A stretch of DNA of 64,000 nucleotides from Asterias rubens (Eukaryota > Echinodermata > Asteroidea > Forcipulatida > Asteriidae): contig NC_047065.1 of NCBI RefSeq assembly GCF_902459465.1, positions 21,031,828 to 21,095,827 of the forward strand, in the 5' to 3' direction. Of this stretch, positions 15,001 to 23,525 are shown piece after piece (the first letter of the stretch is position 1; each line of letters starts with the position of its first letter). The notes under the pieces are model-generated. The model had not been told where the DNA came from. It did no database searches and saw only the letters and a program-made list of their open reading frames with translations. A program made the translations under genes and the position numbers.

Positions 15001-18000
15001 GTGTTTTGTGTTAGGAAAAAGCACATAGACCCTTGAAAACAAATCACTGGTAGATTTATACCTTGGACCCTTAACTCCGAACCTTGCCTCATACAGAACT
15101 TGAGGATAATAGTATGAAGATGATCAAAGATCTCAAGACGTTCCTCTATCATCTTAGGATTGAAGCTGAGGTAGAGGTGGTTGAGATGGTAGGTTATCCT
15201 TCAAAACGAACTTCATAATAAAGCTATAGTCAATGCGTTCCTTTGTTAAAGCTGCACCTGCTATCTGGAACAAGCTTCCTACAACCTCACTTAAACTTCA
15301 TCACTAGACATATTCAAGAAGAAACTGAAAACTCATCTGCTTTGCTAGCTCCTACTGTTTTCCTTTTGTGTGTAGGCGCCTTGATCAGGTTTCCTTGATT
15401 GGGTTTCCCGGATAAGTGCGCCGTATTAATCTATGTATTATTAAAAAGTGCTCTAGCACTTCATTTCTAGGATGATTTTTCCATTTTGTAACCCCCCTTT
15501 TTATTTTTATTTTTTATTTTTCATAATTCCAATAATCACAACAGGAAGAAACAACCCTATAAAATGCCCCAGATTGTAGGTTAGGGCTTTTAAAACCAAA
15601 GATAAATGTATATGAGTGATAAAACGAAATTTAAGAGAAACCCACTGATCATTTTCACAAAGTTGTCAGTATAATAAACCTTAGCATTTTGTATTGTGTC
15701 ATCGGTAAATAACCTGAGTAAATATGCCTGTGATATTTATTTTCACAGGACTTGGGGGGAAAGAACTGGGTATACAGTGCTAACACACATCGGTGTGTGG
15801 GTAAAAACCCCAAAACCTTTGTGAAATCAAGCTCAGATTCTTCTTGAAAATAAAATAATTCTTGCTTGCTTGCTTAAGTCGAGTGGTGTCCTCGAATCAC
15901 GATGGTTCCCCAAGGCTTCCTATCCTCCATTGCCGACTTGAAATCTGCTAATTCAAGTCCCGTGTCCATTTTGAGAAGTCCACAGAATAAAAATTCTAAC
16001 AAACCTCAAATAAGTACTTTTTCTTTCTGTATGTATTTCTCAGCCGGACGGTACGATTGCAGCGTATACATTTGAAAGGACGATAATGATGGAGCAGAGA
16101 TCACAACTCCTTCGCCAGATGAAACTCAGCAGGAAGGAGAGCCGTATGGTGGTATGAAAAATAATAATTTTATTATTGTATTTATTTATTTATTTATTTA
16201 TTTGTTTATTCGACCACAATTCAAATACAAACGAGGTAAATTGAAGAACAGAAACAAAAAGATAGGACTATAGGCCTGACTGAAGAAACATAAAGAATAG
16301 TAAATAACACACATTTATTGTTATTTTTCTTATTTACTATTTTATTTTATCACAGCATGGTAAAACTTAACCTCCCTACATGTATTATTCATTTGACCAC
16401 AACAATAACAATACAAAACAAAATTTTAAATGTGGACAATAAATGCTATATGTATGTTTTCAACCCAAGGCGCAATCACTCGTTGACGAGGCTCACGTTC
16501 CGAAGGTGATTAAAAGAGACACCTCCAACGACAAGAAGGTGACCTTCTCAGAGGAAGATCCGACCGCTTCCCCCTTTGACAAGCCGGAGTTCTTAGAAGA
16601 TGGAGAAGAAGATTTGATATATGAGGCACCAAGCGATGACACAGTGGAGGGAGAGACCGTTGATGCTGAGAAAAAGCCAGCAGATGCCTCCAATGTTAAG
16701 CCGCAGTTGAGGAGGGAGCCGTAAGTTTCTTAAAAAGTGTTCTGTATCTTTTGTAGATGGAGTTTTTGGCCATGACATGAATCCCTACTCACTGTGAATG
16801 AAGATGTATGTCATATTTACCTGTAGTAGTTTCAGCTTCATTAGTCAGTTTTTGAGAAAAAAGTGAAAATCACAGAGTAATGTTTTCATGAGACAAAAAT
16901 TTCTCAAAAAACTACGTAATAACCAAGTAATATTTTTATTGAAGCTTTCTACCATCATTATTGTAAAACTGTTTAAGTTTAGTGTAAATCTGTGAAAATT
17001 TGTGTTTTGTGTCGTACTGAAAGTTCCCAAACCCTTAAAAACTATAGGGAGTTCAAGTATTGATCACAGGGCACTGCTAGGGGTTAATGGATCGGGTCAT
17101 ACAAATGTCATCTTAGACTTTGAATAATTTCTTGTAGATCTGTGAGTAATGTTGAGCGAATGCACAACGCTGTGAGGTTGAATGAGGTCATCGTGGATCG
17201 CTCCCACAAGGCTAACCTAGTCATCCTTAACCTTCCCGGACCACCAAGGAAGAAATATCGAGAGCAATACTGTATCCTTGAAATGTTGGATTAAGATTCT
17301 GGTCATGACAGTATGACAATCATAGTTGCTTCTTAGATAGCGCTCAGGTCTGTCACTCAGTGATGCTCATTGATGCGCTTCAGACATTATGACTCCCGGT
17401 CACTGGGCCATTTAATTTCATTCCTTGAACAGGGATTCCAGTTTTCCGGCTATTGTCGGAATTCCAGCTTTTTCAAATTTTCCCCGATTTTTTTTTGGGC
17501 GCTCTGTGTTTCATCTGGCCGAAAAAAGAAGAAAGAAAAAAACAAACAAAAAACATTTTCCGGCGCTCCGTATTTCATCTGGCCGGAGAAAATATATTTT
17601 ATTGAAAACAGATTTCCTGCGTTCCGTTTTTCATCTGGCCGGAGAAAATATTAGTTTTGAAAAAGATTTCCGGCGCTCCGTATTTCATTTGGCCGGAGAA
17701 ATATATTTTATTGAAAACAAATTTCCGGCGCTCCGTAATTCACCTGGCCAGAGAAAATATATAAAATAATATATGCCGTCAACTCGCTGTCAACTCAACC
17801 ACTTCCACGAAGGCAGGTATGAACTAGTCTTGATCTAAGGCCTCAGCGATCAACTAACATAAATTGCAGTAGATACTACACATGCAGTACCAATCATTCA
17901 CGCCTTGAGGCAAGACTATTCCAAATAGCAGGCCTGTGAAAAAGCAAGATTGACGGCTTTGTAGCTTAGAGATATTTTTTCACGATCAAAAAACAAAATT

Positions 18001-18820
18001 CTTACAATCGAAATGTAGCCTGAAACTTTTCAAATTCTCTTTTAGCTTATACTGTAGAGTTTTATGCATCTTTAATGGATTTTAAATTTATTTTGGAGGA
18101 GCTGACGGCGAGTTGGTGTCACCAAGCGAGTTGACGGTAAGTTGTTGGACCCTCCCAATATTGTGCGTTGCTGACACCGATCGAAAAATTTAATTGCAAA
18201 AGAAGTTTTTTTATACAACCGATCCTCACATAACGAACCCATCAACATGGTTGACAAAAATATTGTACGTTAAAGGCAGAAATAAGAGGGTAAGATCGTC
18301 CAAAAATGGAAAAAAAATCTCATATTTTTTTTTTATGTTTTTTTTTTTACGTTTGGAAATTTGTGATATATAAAAACGGAAAATTCGAGACTAAAATCAG
18401 ACTATGCCTGCCTTTTTTCCAAGAGAGGGGGTGGGGGGCAGAATTTTCTTTTTCTCTGGTTCAAATCCCAACGGGGGCACTATGTGGATTAGGTTTTCAG
18501 TCCCTACCTGACTGCGGGGGTTTTCCCTGGAATAATTCCCTTGGATTTTCCTCTCACATCTAAAACTGAAACTTTCTTCCTTGTCTTCTCTCCATTGGTT
18601 TCTTGACTAGTGTAGTGAATTTATTTTTGCTTTTCTGAGAGTCCTTGTCTTCACAACCAGAATTAATAAATGAAATTAAATAGTTATCAGTTTAAGGTTT
18701 GATGGTTCCTTGACTGAGCTTATTACAGATATGGAATATCTTGAGGTGTTGACTGAGGGTCTAGAGAGAGTCTTAATGGTACGAGGAGGAGGTAGAGAAG
18801 TCATCACCATCTACTCTTAA
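1..18820 (+). CDS. SLC12A4-7-like (KCC): K-Cl cotransporter (KCC, SLC12A4-7 family), 3' 21 exons
   Basis: Electroneutral K+/Cl- symporter of the plasma membrane. Coding exons: <1-37, 848-1083, 1430-1635, 2195-2326, 3392-3490, 4774-4831, 5889-6182, 6686-6772, 7215-7346, 8234-8338, 9525-9613, 10193-10272, 11096-11184, 11805-11911, 13029-13148, 13710-13799, 15097-15188, 16044-16151, 16470-16720, 17138-17271, 18729-18820. All phases match and give 878 residues plus TAA. Seen motifs: [61 protein letters not shown]-like TIDVWWIV, and the family C-terminus [11 protein letters not shown]. The window opens in TM3, so the cytosolic N-terminus and TM1-2 are missing. The small 58-nt exon 6 ([14 protein letters not shown]) was placed by phase and homology. 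The paralog (1, 2, 3 or 4) cannot be assigned; invertebrates usually have one KCC ancestral to all four. Confidence 0.97.
51..71. repeat. (GTT)n microsatellite
   Basis: Seven GTT repeats just inside KCC intron 1. A second short GTT run is at 393-412 next to the hairpin element. Confidence 0.9.
197..394. mobile_element. Hairpin MITE (ATAGAGATGTTAAATTTGC family)
   Basis: Two arms of about 90 bp are near-perfect inverted repeats, starting ATAGAGATGTTAAATTTGC and ending in its complement, around a short loop with CACAGGACTC. It lies in KCC intron 1. Related partial copies are at 15737-15810 and 38988-39063. Confidence 0.8.
478..627 (+). mobile_element. SINE fragment (3' body)
   Basis: The segment from GATACCCAAGCCTACATCC to TGTGTGTCTGGCAACTTCC matches the body of the complete SINE at 12066-12385, in the same orientation. 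The tRNA-like head is missing. It ends in an A-rich tail. Confidence 0.75.
1430..1635 (+). CDS. KCC exon 3: large extracellular loop (TM5-TM6)
   Basis: This exon encodes the long extracellular loop that marks KCCs and separates them from Na-coupled SLC12 members. Four cysteines are visible (FCEF, NCSF, MYCTS, DGCKD), the number known to form the two loop disulfides in vertebrate KCCs. Sequons NCS, NVT and NET could carry N-glycans. The loop ends in QGIPG-like QNGIPGLG, a conserved block. It splits its first codon with exon 2 and its last with exon 4. Confidence 0.93.
3207..3337. mobile_element. Short hairpin element
   Basis: Arms of about 50 bp, GGCCGTGTTCTGAGACGGCG and its complement ending AACATGGCC, enclose a short loop in KCC intron 4. 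The arms carry a few mismatches, so this is an old copy. Degenerate relatives may lie near 22611 and 24440. Confidence 0.7.
3491..4773 (+). other. U12-type intron of KCC (intron 5)
   Basis: The donor is GTATCCTTG, the minor-spliceosome consensus, not the GTRAGT of U2 introns. The branch-like TTCTTGAC lies with its A about 15 nt before the CAG acceptor. It is a phase 1 intron. It contains a hairpin repeat and a LINE remnant. Confidence 0.85.
3957..4196 (+). pseudogene. LINE reverse transcriptase C-terminal remnant
   Basis: One frame is open for 79 codons to a TGA and reads [15 protein letters not shown], then [25 protein letters not shown] and RTFAVYAD. The GHVARL, RPRGRP and WxEA blocks are typical of the end of many non-LTR retrotransposon ORFs. 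No upstream reverse transcriptase core remains. It sits in KCC intron 5. Confidence 0.75.
4828..5027 (+). repeat. 50-bp tandem repeat x4 containing KCC exon 6 donor
   Basis: Four copies of a 50-bp unit beginning ACAAGTAAGTTAC and ending GGTACCAGAC; copies 1 and 2 are identical, copies 3 and 4 have a few changes. The first copy includes the last 4 nt of KCC exon 6 and its splice donor AA|GTAAGT, so four equally good donors follow in series 50 bp apart. Confidence 0.95.
5082..5450. mobile_element. TIR element (TTAAAGGGAAGGTACATG family)
   Basis: The ends TTAAAGGGAAGGTACATG and its near complement CGTGTACCTTCCCTTTAA bound 369 bp. The interior (ACTTGGTAACGAGCATTGG, TGAGAAACGGCTCCCTC) is shared with the abundant GTGGACACTATTGGTAATT family of the window, read on the other strand. 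No ORF; non-autonomous. Confidence 0.8.
6346..6486 (-). mobile_element. SINE fragment, minus orientation
   Basis: TGTCAGACACACTAGGCCTGA through GGGCTGAAACC is the complement of the SINE body seen at 12220-12360. Head absent. In KCC intron 7. Confidence 0.65.
7620..7915. repeat. Degenerate tandem repeat
   Basis: Phrases TCCCTGATTGT, GGAAACTTTTTCCCTAT and TGTTGAATGTAATT recur three to four times at irregular spacing of roughly 50 to 100 bp in KCC intron 9. Confidence 0.7.
8379..8734. mobile_element. Long-arm hairpin MITE
   Basis: Arms of about 150 bp: left AGGGTCTTGGTACTTTTTG, ACACAAAACACAATG, GAAGATAATGATAG; right the reverse complement ending CAAAAAGTGCCCCAATCCCT. No ORF. Another full copy is at 14630-15033, partial copies near 10290-10440 and 16850-17030, all in KCC introns. 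Confidence 0.82.
9051..9433. mobile_element. TIR element (GTGGACACTATTGGTAATT family)
   Basis: Ends TTAAAGACACTGGACACTATTGG and its complement CCAAAAGTGTCCACTGCCTTTAA; interior TTGTCACACGAAGTTGTGTGC. This is the commonest repeat family of the window, non-autonomous, in KCC intron 10. Confidence 0.82.
10567..10880. mobile_element. Non-autonomous TIR element
   Basis: A 22-23 bp inverted pair, ATTATATAACTGACATACAG..ATCC at the left and GGATCTATATGTCAGTTATAT at the right, bounds about 310 bp of otherwise unrelated sequence in KCC intron 12. Confidence 0.6.
11517..11600 (+). pseudogene. LINE ORF 3'-end fragment
   Basis: One frame reads [17 protein letters not shown], matching the NFKSxLKTHLF ending of many non-LTR retrotransposon ORFs. 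It lies just upstream of the duplicated KCC acceptor. Confidence 0.5.
11605..11824 (+). repeat. 100-bp tandem duplication containing KCC exon 14 acceptor
   Basis: The block AGATTTCTT..GTTATGTT..ATATAAG..ATTCTATTATTATTA..CTACTTTCC..CAGTGTACAGATGGGTGGAT occurs twice with a period of 100 bp. The real acceptor CCACAG ends at 11804; the extra one, CCGCAG, ends at 11704. The duplicate carries the first 20 nt of the exon. Confidence 0.93.
12066..12385 (+). mobile_element. tRNA-Leu-like SINE, full length
   Basis: The head has an A box (TAGCGGTTAAGAGCACTGG), an anticodon-like loop TTTAAGC, a long variable arm and a B box (GGTTCGAATCC), as in class II tRNAs. The body follows (GATACCCAAGCCTACATCC .. 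TGTGTGTCTGGCAAATTGC) and ends with an A-rich tail. Other copies: 478-627, 6346-6486, 54700-54999. In KCC intron 14. Confidence 0.82.
13149..13709 (+). other. U12-type intron of KCC (intron 15)
   Basis: Donor GTATCCTTTT and a perfect branch motif TTTTCCTTAAC at 13685-13695, about 15 nt before the acceptor AG. Phase 1. This is the clearest minor-class intron of the window. Confidence 0.93.
13860..14250 (-). repeat. Interspersed repeat, LINE-like fragment
   Basis: Sequence from CAATCAATCAAAAAATC to GGAACAAAGGAAAGAAC has a short open stretch on each strand but no confident domain. Its style resembles the 3' part of a non-LTR element. Assigned only by general appearance. Confidence 0.4.
14254..14545. 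mobile_element. Truncated GTGGACACTATTGG-family element
   Basis: Left end CTAAAGGCACTGGACACCTTTGG and interior TTGTCACACAAGTTGTGTGC are present; the right terminal repeat is missing. In KCC intron 16. Confidence 0.7.
14630..15033. mobile_element. Long-arm hairpin MITE with nested palindrome
   Basis: Second full copy of the 8379-8734 family. At its centre is a further perfect hairpin around ACCAGTTATGGT / ATAACTGGTTAATACG, so this copy is a palindrome within a palindrome. Confidence 0.75.
15097..18820 (+). CDS. KCC exons 17-21: cytosolic C-terminal regulatory domain
   Basis: Exons 17 to 21 encode the end of the C-terminal domain. The block [15 protein letters not shown] in exon 18 matches vertebrate site 1, the WNK/SPAK-regulated threonine (KCC2 Thr906), and the threonine is present. 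The second regulatory site of vertebrates, a HxTWTKDK-type motif, is not recognisable in exon 19, which instead carries an acidic stretch around [12 protein letters not shown]. Exon 20 has [14 protein letters not shown] and [10 protein letters not shown]; exon 21 ends [14 protein letters not shown]. Exon 19 has a weak acceptor (16468-16469) with little polypyrimidine tract, so it may be alternatively spliced. Confidence 0.92.
15225..15400 (+). pseudogene. LINE ORF C-terminal remnant
   Basis: Frames read [15 protein letters not shown] and then [14 protein letters not shown] sequence, the APxxWNxLP..FKxxLKTHLF ending of non-LTR retrotransposons, with a frameshift between. In KCC intron 17. Confidence 0.6.
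17272..18728 (+). other. U12-type intron of KCC (intron 20)
   Basis: Donor GTATCCTTG and branch motif TTCCTTGAC at 18706-18714, about 15 nt before the acceptor. Phase 1. A minisatellite of the intron lies at 17499-17765. Confidence 0.92.
17499..17765 (+). repeat. Minisatellite, about 55-60 bp x 4-5
   Basis: Unit GCGCTCCGTATTTCATCTGG-CCGGAGAAAATATATTTTAT-TG.. repeated with small changes. In KCC intron 20. Confidence 0.85.
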
Positions 18821-21262
18821 GATATGTATCAATTCAAAGCCTTAACCCATGAAGTAAGTTGTTATACATGGTGTGTTTTCTTAACAATAAGGGGCCGTAC
18901 CAAAGCGGTCATATGTTGGCAGTCTCGTTTGTTTGTCAATATAATAAAAATGATAAACAAAGCTTATAAAGCGCGTTACATCCGTGACTGGACCCGAAGG
19001 CGCTGTACAAATTAAAATAGCTTTAAAAAGATGCAAAAATAACCAAAGAGCATAACAGATTTCTAATAATATAGACCACAAAATGAACCAGCCAATAATT
19101 AAAACCACACATCACGAAAGTTATGAAAAAGCACCACTGTGTTCGGGGTAGCCAGTCAGAAGCCGCTCAACATGTTAATTCCTTATAGCCAGGAATCACT
19201 TCAAAGTTTTAAGGTACAACCTGGGCCAAGTTTCATAGAGCCTGCTAAGCACAGACAAATCTTGCTTAACAGAAACTAGATACCAGCCAAAGGTGTCCAG
19301 TGTCTTTAACCAGACATTTTGATCAAATAAGAAAGTAATATACACTTGATAGGGAAAGCAACAGTTAAAAGCAATGCTCATCAATAACATAATCAGCTGG
19401 AATCCTGTTTAACACACAAAATATTTGGCTGCGCTAAGCAGTTTTAGTTTTGCTCAGCAGTCTCATGAAATTGTTTTTTTGATATTTTATGTAATTTTGT
19501 GTTGTTTATTTCAGAAGTTGCTACTGAAATGAATAGGAACATCACTGCAGATCCTTTACCCACAGTTTCAAAGCCTCCCATGAGTGACCTTCAGCTGCGG
19601 AAAACGTCTAAGGCCCATGTTTTGTTTTCTTTTGTTTTGATTCTCAGTTAACCTATGGTGCCTTTTCAGTTTCATCATTGTATCTGTTTCTTTGTTAGTT
19701 AAACTCATAGTGTATCCATGTAAATAGTTTTTCGGCTTATCAGTATAATAATGAAGAACAGTACACATTGTATTATCTTCGAGCAAACTTGAATACTCCC
19801 TTCTGATTGGCCAATTCAAAGCAACAAGAGTCTGATATAAACCTATAATGAACGGACCATATCAAACCAAGTTCTAAAATGCACTTGTTAAATAATGATA
19901 AGAATAGTGACCAAGACCACCCCCCCCCTTTCTCTCTCGGAATTCTTCGCCCGCCCCCATGAGAGTGATAAGTTATAAACATTACATAGCGACCCACCCC
20001 CACCCTCCACCCCACTTTCCTGCCCGCATTTTCTGTCGTTCCCCGCTTGCCCCCCTCCCCCCCCCTAAAAAATACGCTCCTGACACTGTCTAAGATGTGC
20101 AGCTACCTCAATACCACATCAGTATCAGAGATGGTTGCAAAGATATATTTTTATGGTGTCAGTTCTGTTTAAATCAATATTGTTAAAAGTTGTCGTAAAT
20201 TTGTATTGCCTGTATGGCGGAAATCATAGAAATACAACACGAAGAATGCTGTTTTTGTAGTTATCTGTGTGCTTCTGCTTAAAGCAATTTGGCGCTTACG
20301 GAAGCAGGGATTTCTGTGCTTACGGCATTTTTCACATATTTTCAAATATTTCACGGGTTAGTGGCAAGTTTTGGCTTCTGTGTGTGCGTACTTCACATTA
20401 CTAGGTATTCTACGCTTACTAGGCTAGCGCACGTTGGTGGGGAATCGTGATCGTAAGCGCAGAATTCGGCGGTAAGCAGAGCCTTGAAATTGGGCCCAGC
20501 ATATGTTGCCATTCGCATCTCGCATGAAAATGCTCAATGCAACAATGTTGATCTTGGCGCATAGGCCTACTTGTTAAAATACAATATTTTGAGACATTTT
20601 CAAGCTCGTGGCTGTTAAACGTAAGTGCTATTTTAGGAGAAAACTTGTTTGCACTTCCTTGACGCAATGTACCTTGTTCAATTATTGTTAATTTTTTTGA
20701 CAATGGTTATGTAAAAGGTGCTGTTAAAAAGTTCACTTGAAAAGTAGCTGTTTTAAAGATTAAAAAAAGTAGATAAATAAATAAATAAAATCAGCATGTG
20801 TTATGAATTGAAAATGTATTTTTACTGAATTGTAAGTGCAGACAAATGTATATTTTTATGTAGTTGTTAGTATGTAAATAGGGTCTGTTTGTGTTGAAAA
20901 AGATCTGTACAAAATGTTTGCTAATTAATTTGAATGAGTTGAGTATTTTTAAGGAAACAAATGAAGGTCTCTGTCTGCATTTATTGATGGTGCTATGCTT
21001 GTTAAACACTCCTTAATATTACCCAAAGCCATTTTTTCTCATTAGCCCCAAAAGAGGATCATTTTTGTAGTTCATAAAGTTGATGTTATGCATTAGTTAT
21101 GTTTTAATGATAGTAAAACCATGTTTGTATAGTGAACATATCTAGGAGTTCCTTGGGCCGTTACAAATTCAACAGACAGTGTCTTGACTCAGGTTTTGAT
21201 TGTTCTGATGTCTTTGCCTGTATGACAATATGGTATTTGTTTCATAAAAAATGCACAGCATC

Positions 21263-21650
21263 TAAAGGAACACGTTGCCTTGGATCGGTCGAGTTGGTCT
21301 TTGAAAAGCGTTTTGTAACCGTTTGTTATAAAATGCATATGGTTAGAAAGATGTTGTAAAAGTAGAATACAATGATCTACACAAATATGCCTCGAAATTG
21401 CGTGGTTTTCTTTTAACCTCATCTACAAACACGGTCGGCCATTTATAGGAGTCAAAATTTTGACTCCCATAAGTGGCCGACCGTGATAGTTTGCGACGTA
21501 AAAGGAAAATTGTGCAAGTTTTAGTGACACTTGTGTGGATCATTATATCCTACTTTTAAAACATCTTTCTAACCATATGCATTTCATAACAAACGGTTTC
21601 AAACGCTTTTATAGACCAACTCGTCCGATCCAAGGCAACGTGTTCCTTTA
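21263..21650. mobile_element. 388-bp hairpin MITE with inner palindrome
   Basis: Terminal inverted repeats TAAAGGAACACGTTGCCTTGG and CCAAGGCAACGTGTTCCTTTA; arms pair for about 110 bp. The centre is a second near-perfect hairpin, ACGGTCGGCCATTTATAGG .. AAGTGGCCGACCGT (21432-21483). No ORF. Confidence 0.88.
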
Positions 21651-23246
21651 ATTGGACATGGGGCTTAGTTTTAATAATAGGGTGTTGAATTAGGTCCATG
21701 TGCAGAAGGCAGATTTTCAGGTTTGTTCGGTGACTGCCGTATATATTCGGACGACCCTATATTTCGAAATCCTGCATGTTAGGGTTAGTGTTGTGGTTAG
21801 GAATAGGAAAACCGGCTGTACTCATATTTTTATTTACAGCCAGTCTTAGATATGATTTGTTGTGAGAATGCTAATTAGGTTTCTATACCAAAGTTTAGAA
21901 TCTATGAAAATGTATATGTAGAAAAAAAAGATACTGTCTGAAATGCTAACGAGCACAACTTATTTTGTAAAGATCAGGCTGTTCAAAATAATAAAGTAAG
22001 ATAGATTTGATAGATTTCAACAGAGAGATGTCGGGGACTTCATCATAACAAAGAAAACCTGAGTAATAAACAAACTGTTGTGACTTATGGCTGATCAACA
22101 ACAACCTAAACATTTTTCAGTGATTTTGAGCTCAATGTGTTCTGTTAGTGGTGACTCTGCGTGTTAATTTCTATTAAACATCTAATTAATTTCTACAATG
22201 TTTATCAACTAATTCAGATGTTTTTATTTTGTTATTTCAAAACGAAAACTGATAACTGATAACTGTGTAATATTTAACTTCTAATGTAGTAATTTGCAAA
22301 TGTATTTGAATGTGTATATTTTAGACTGTCCTTGATCTCTGTGTGTTTATTTGTTATGTAATACTATTTATTATCTGTAATTGCAATGTAATCATTCTAG
22401 ACCAGCATAGCGGAGCGGCCATCTTGTTTCTCTCATATTTCAGTTAATAGACCTTTGTTTTGCAATGTCACAGCCCAAAGCTTCTGCCAACTAATGCAAA
22501 GCCATAAATGCACAGCAAAAACAGAAAGGTATATTAGTGTGAATGATGCAATGAGAATCGGTATGACAAAGATGGCCCCTTCATGACTTTTTTTATTTTG
22601 TTCGAAATTAACAGCTTCGGCTAAGGCTATGGCCTATTAGTGTTGTTGCCGCAGCCAACAGCCAGAGCCACGTCACTGGATTCGGGCACATTTGGTTTTT
22701 CTTTTCTTATAATCAGTGCATTATGCATGTGAGAATTTGTGTGCTTATATGTGTAGATTGACTGATCAGTTGCTTTATTTTTTTTACTAATTGTTAATTG
22801 ACTTTTCTGAAATGAACAGTTAAAATTAGACTTGAAAAACGGATTTGTTTCTAGTTATTGTGATTGGATGTTTATTCAAGTTATTTGGTTTTACTGTGTG
22901 TGGAAAGAGGTAGGCAAGATACCCTTTCTGTTGATCAGTCTTAGTGTTAACTATTTCTTCATAACCATCTCACCTAATATATTTTTTATGATTAAAACAT
23001 TCATTATTTTTTATTATAAACTTTCTTTCTTGATTATGCTATGCAAGTAAACATAAAATCACTTTTTGTTTTTGTTTTTATTTGAAAGATCTTTTGGGGT
23101 GTATACTGCAAAGTAACACATATTTTCGCTGGCAGTAGCTCTGAAATAAAATGTTCAACTTATTTTGGCAGAAGGTAGCTAGAATGATTTACAGTTTGAC
23201 TTTGAAATCAGTTTGAAAAGTGGTTGAAAATGTTCAAGTTATCACA

Positions 23247-23525
23247 ATATGGAAAGGTTTGCGGTAACACCATGTATTGACTATCTCTAATGAGTTGGGG
23301 TGGTTCTGAAAAGAACCGTTGGTTTCAACTTGACGTTTTTGATCGTCTTCTGGAGAAAGTTTTCTCCAGAAGACGATCAGAGCATACTGATCAAAACGTT
23401 TCTCCTGAAGACGATTGGAGCATACTGATCAAAACGTTGAGTTGAAACCAACGGTTCTTTTCAGAACCACCCCAACTCATTGGAGATAGTCATTACATGG
23501 TGTTATACCGCAAATCTTTCCATAT
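23247..23525. mobile_element. Penelope-like repeat, inverted, with hammerhead-like cores
   Basis: Outer arms ATATGGAAAGGTTTGCGGTAA and GAACCGTTGGTTTCAACTTGA pair with their complements at the other end. Between them two tandem motifs read CTC-CAGAAGA-CGATC and CTC-CTGAAGA-CGATT .. GATC-AAAACGTT, the second followed by GAG, which pairs with CTC. This has the layout of the minimal hammerhead ribozymes known from Penelope-like retroelements. Confidence 0.6.

Larger units (their letters stand above)
13800..15096 (+). other. U12-type intron of KCC (intron 16)
   Basis: Donor GTATCCTTTA. Branch-like CCCTTAAC at 15068-15075, its A about 22 nt before the CAG, a little farther than is usual. Phase 1. 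It holds a LINE fragment, two MITE copies and an unrelated TIR element. Confidence 0.85.

Noticed and set aside
17138..17271. Asn in [12 protein letters not shown] of KCC, where vertebrates have Thr, as loss of a WNK phosphosite
   Set aside because: The known regulatory threonines lie in the AYTYERT and TWTKDK motifs, not here. The change is noted but is not loss of a described site.
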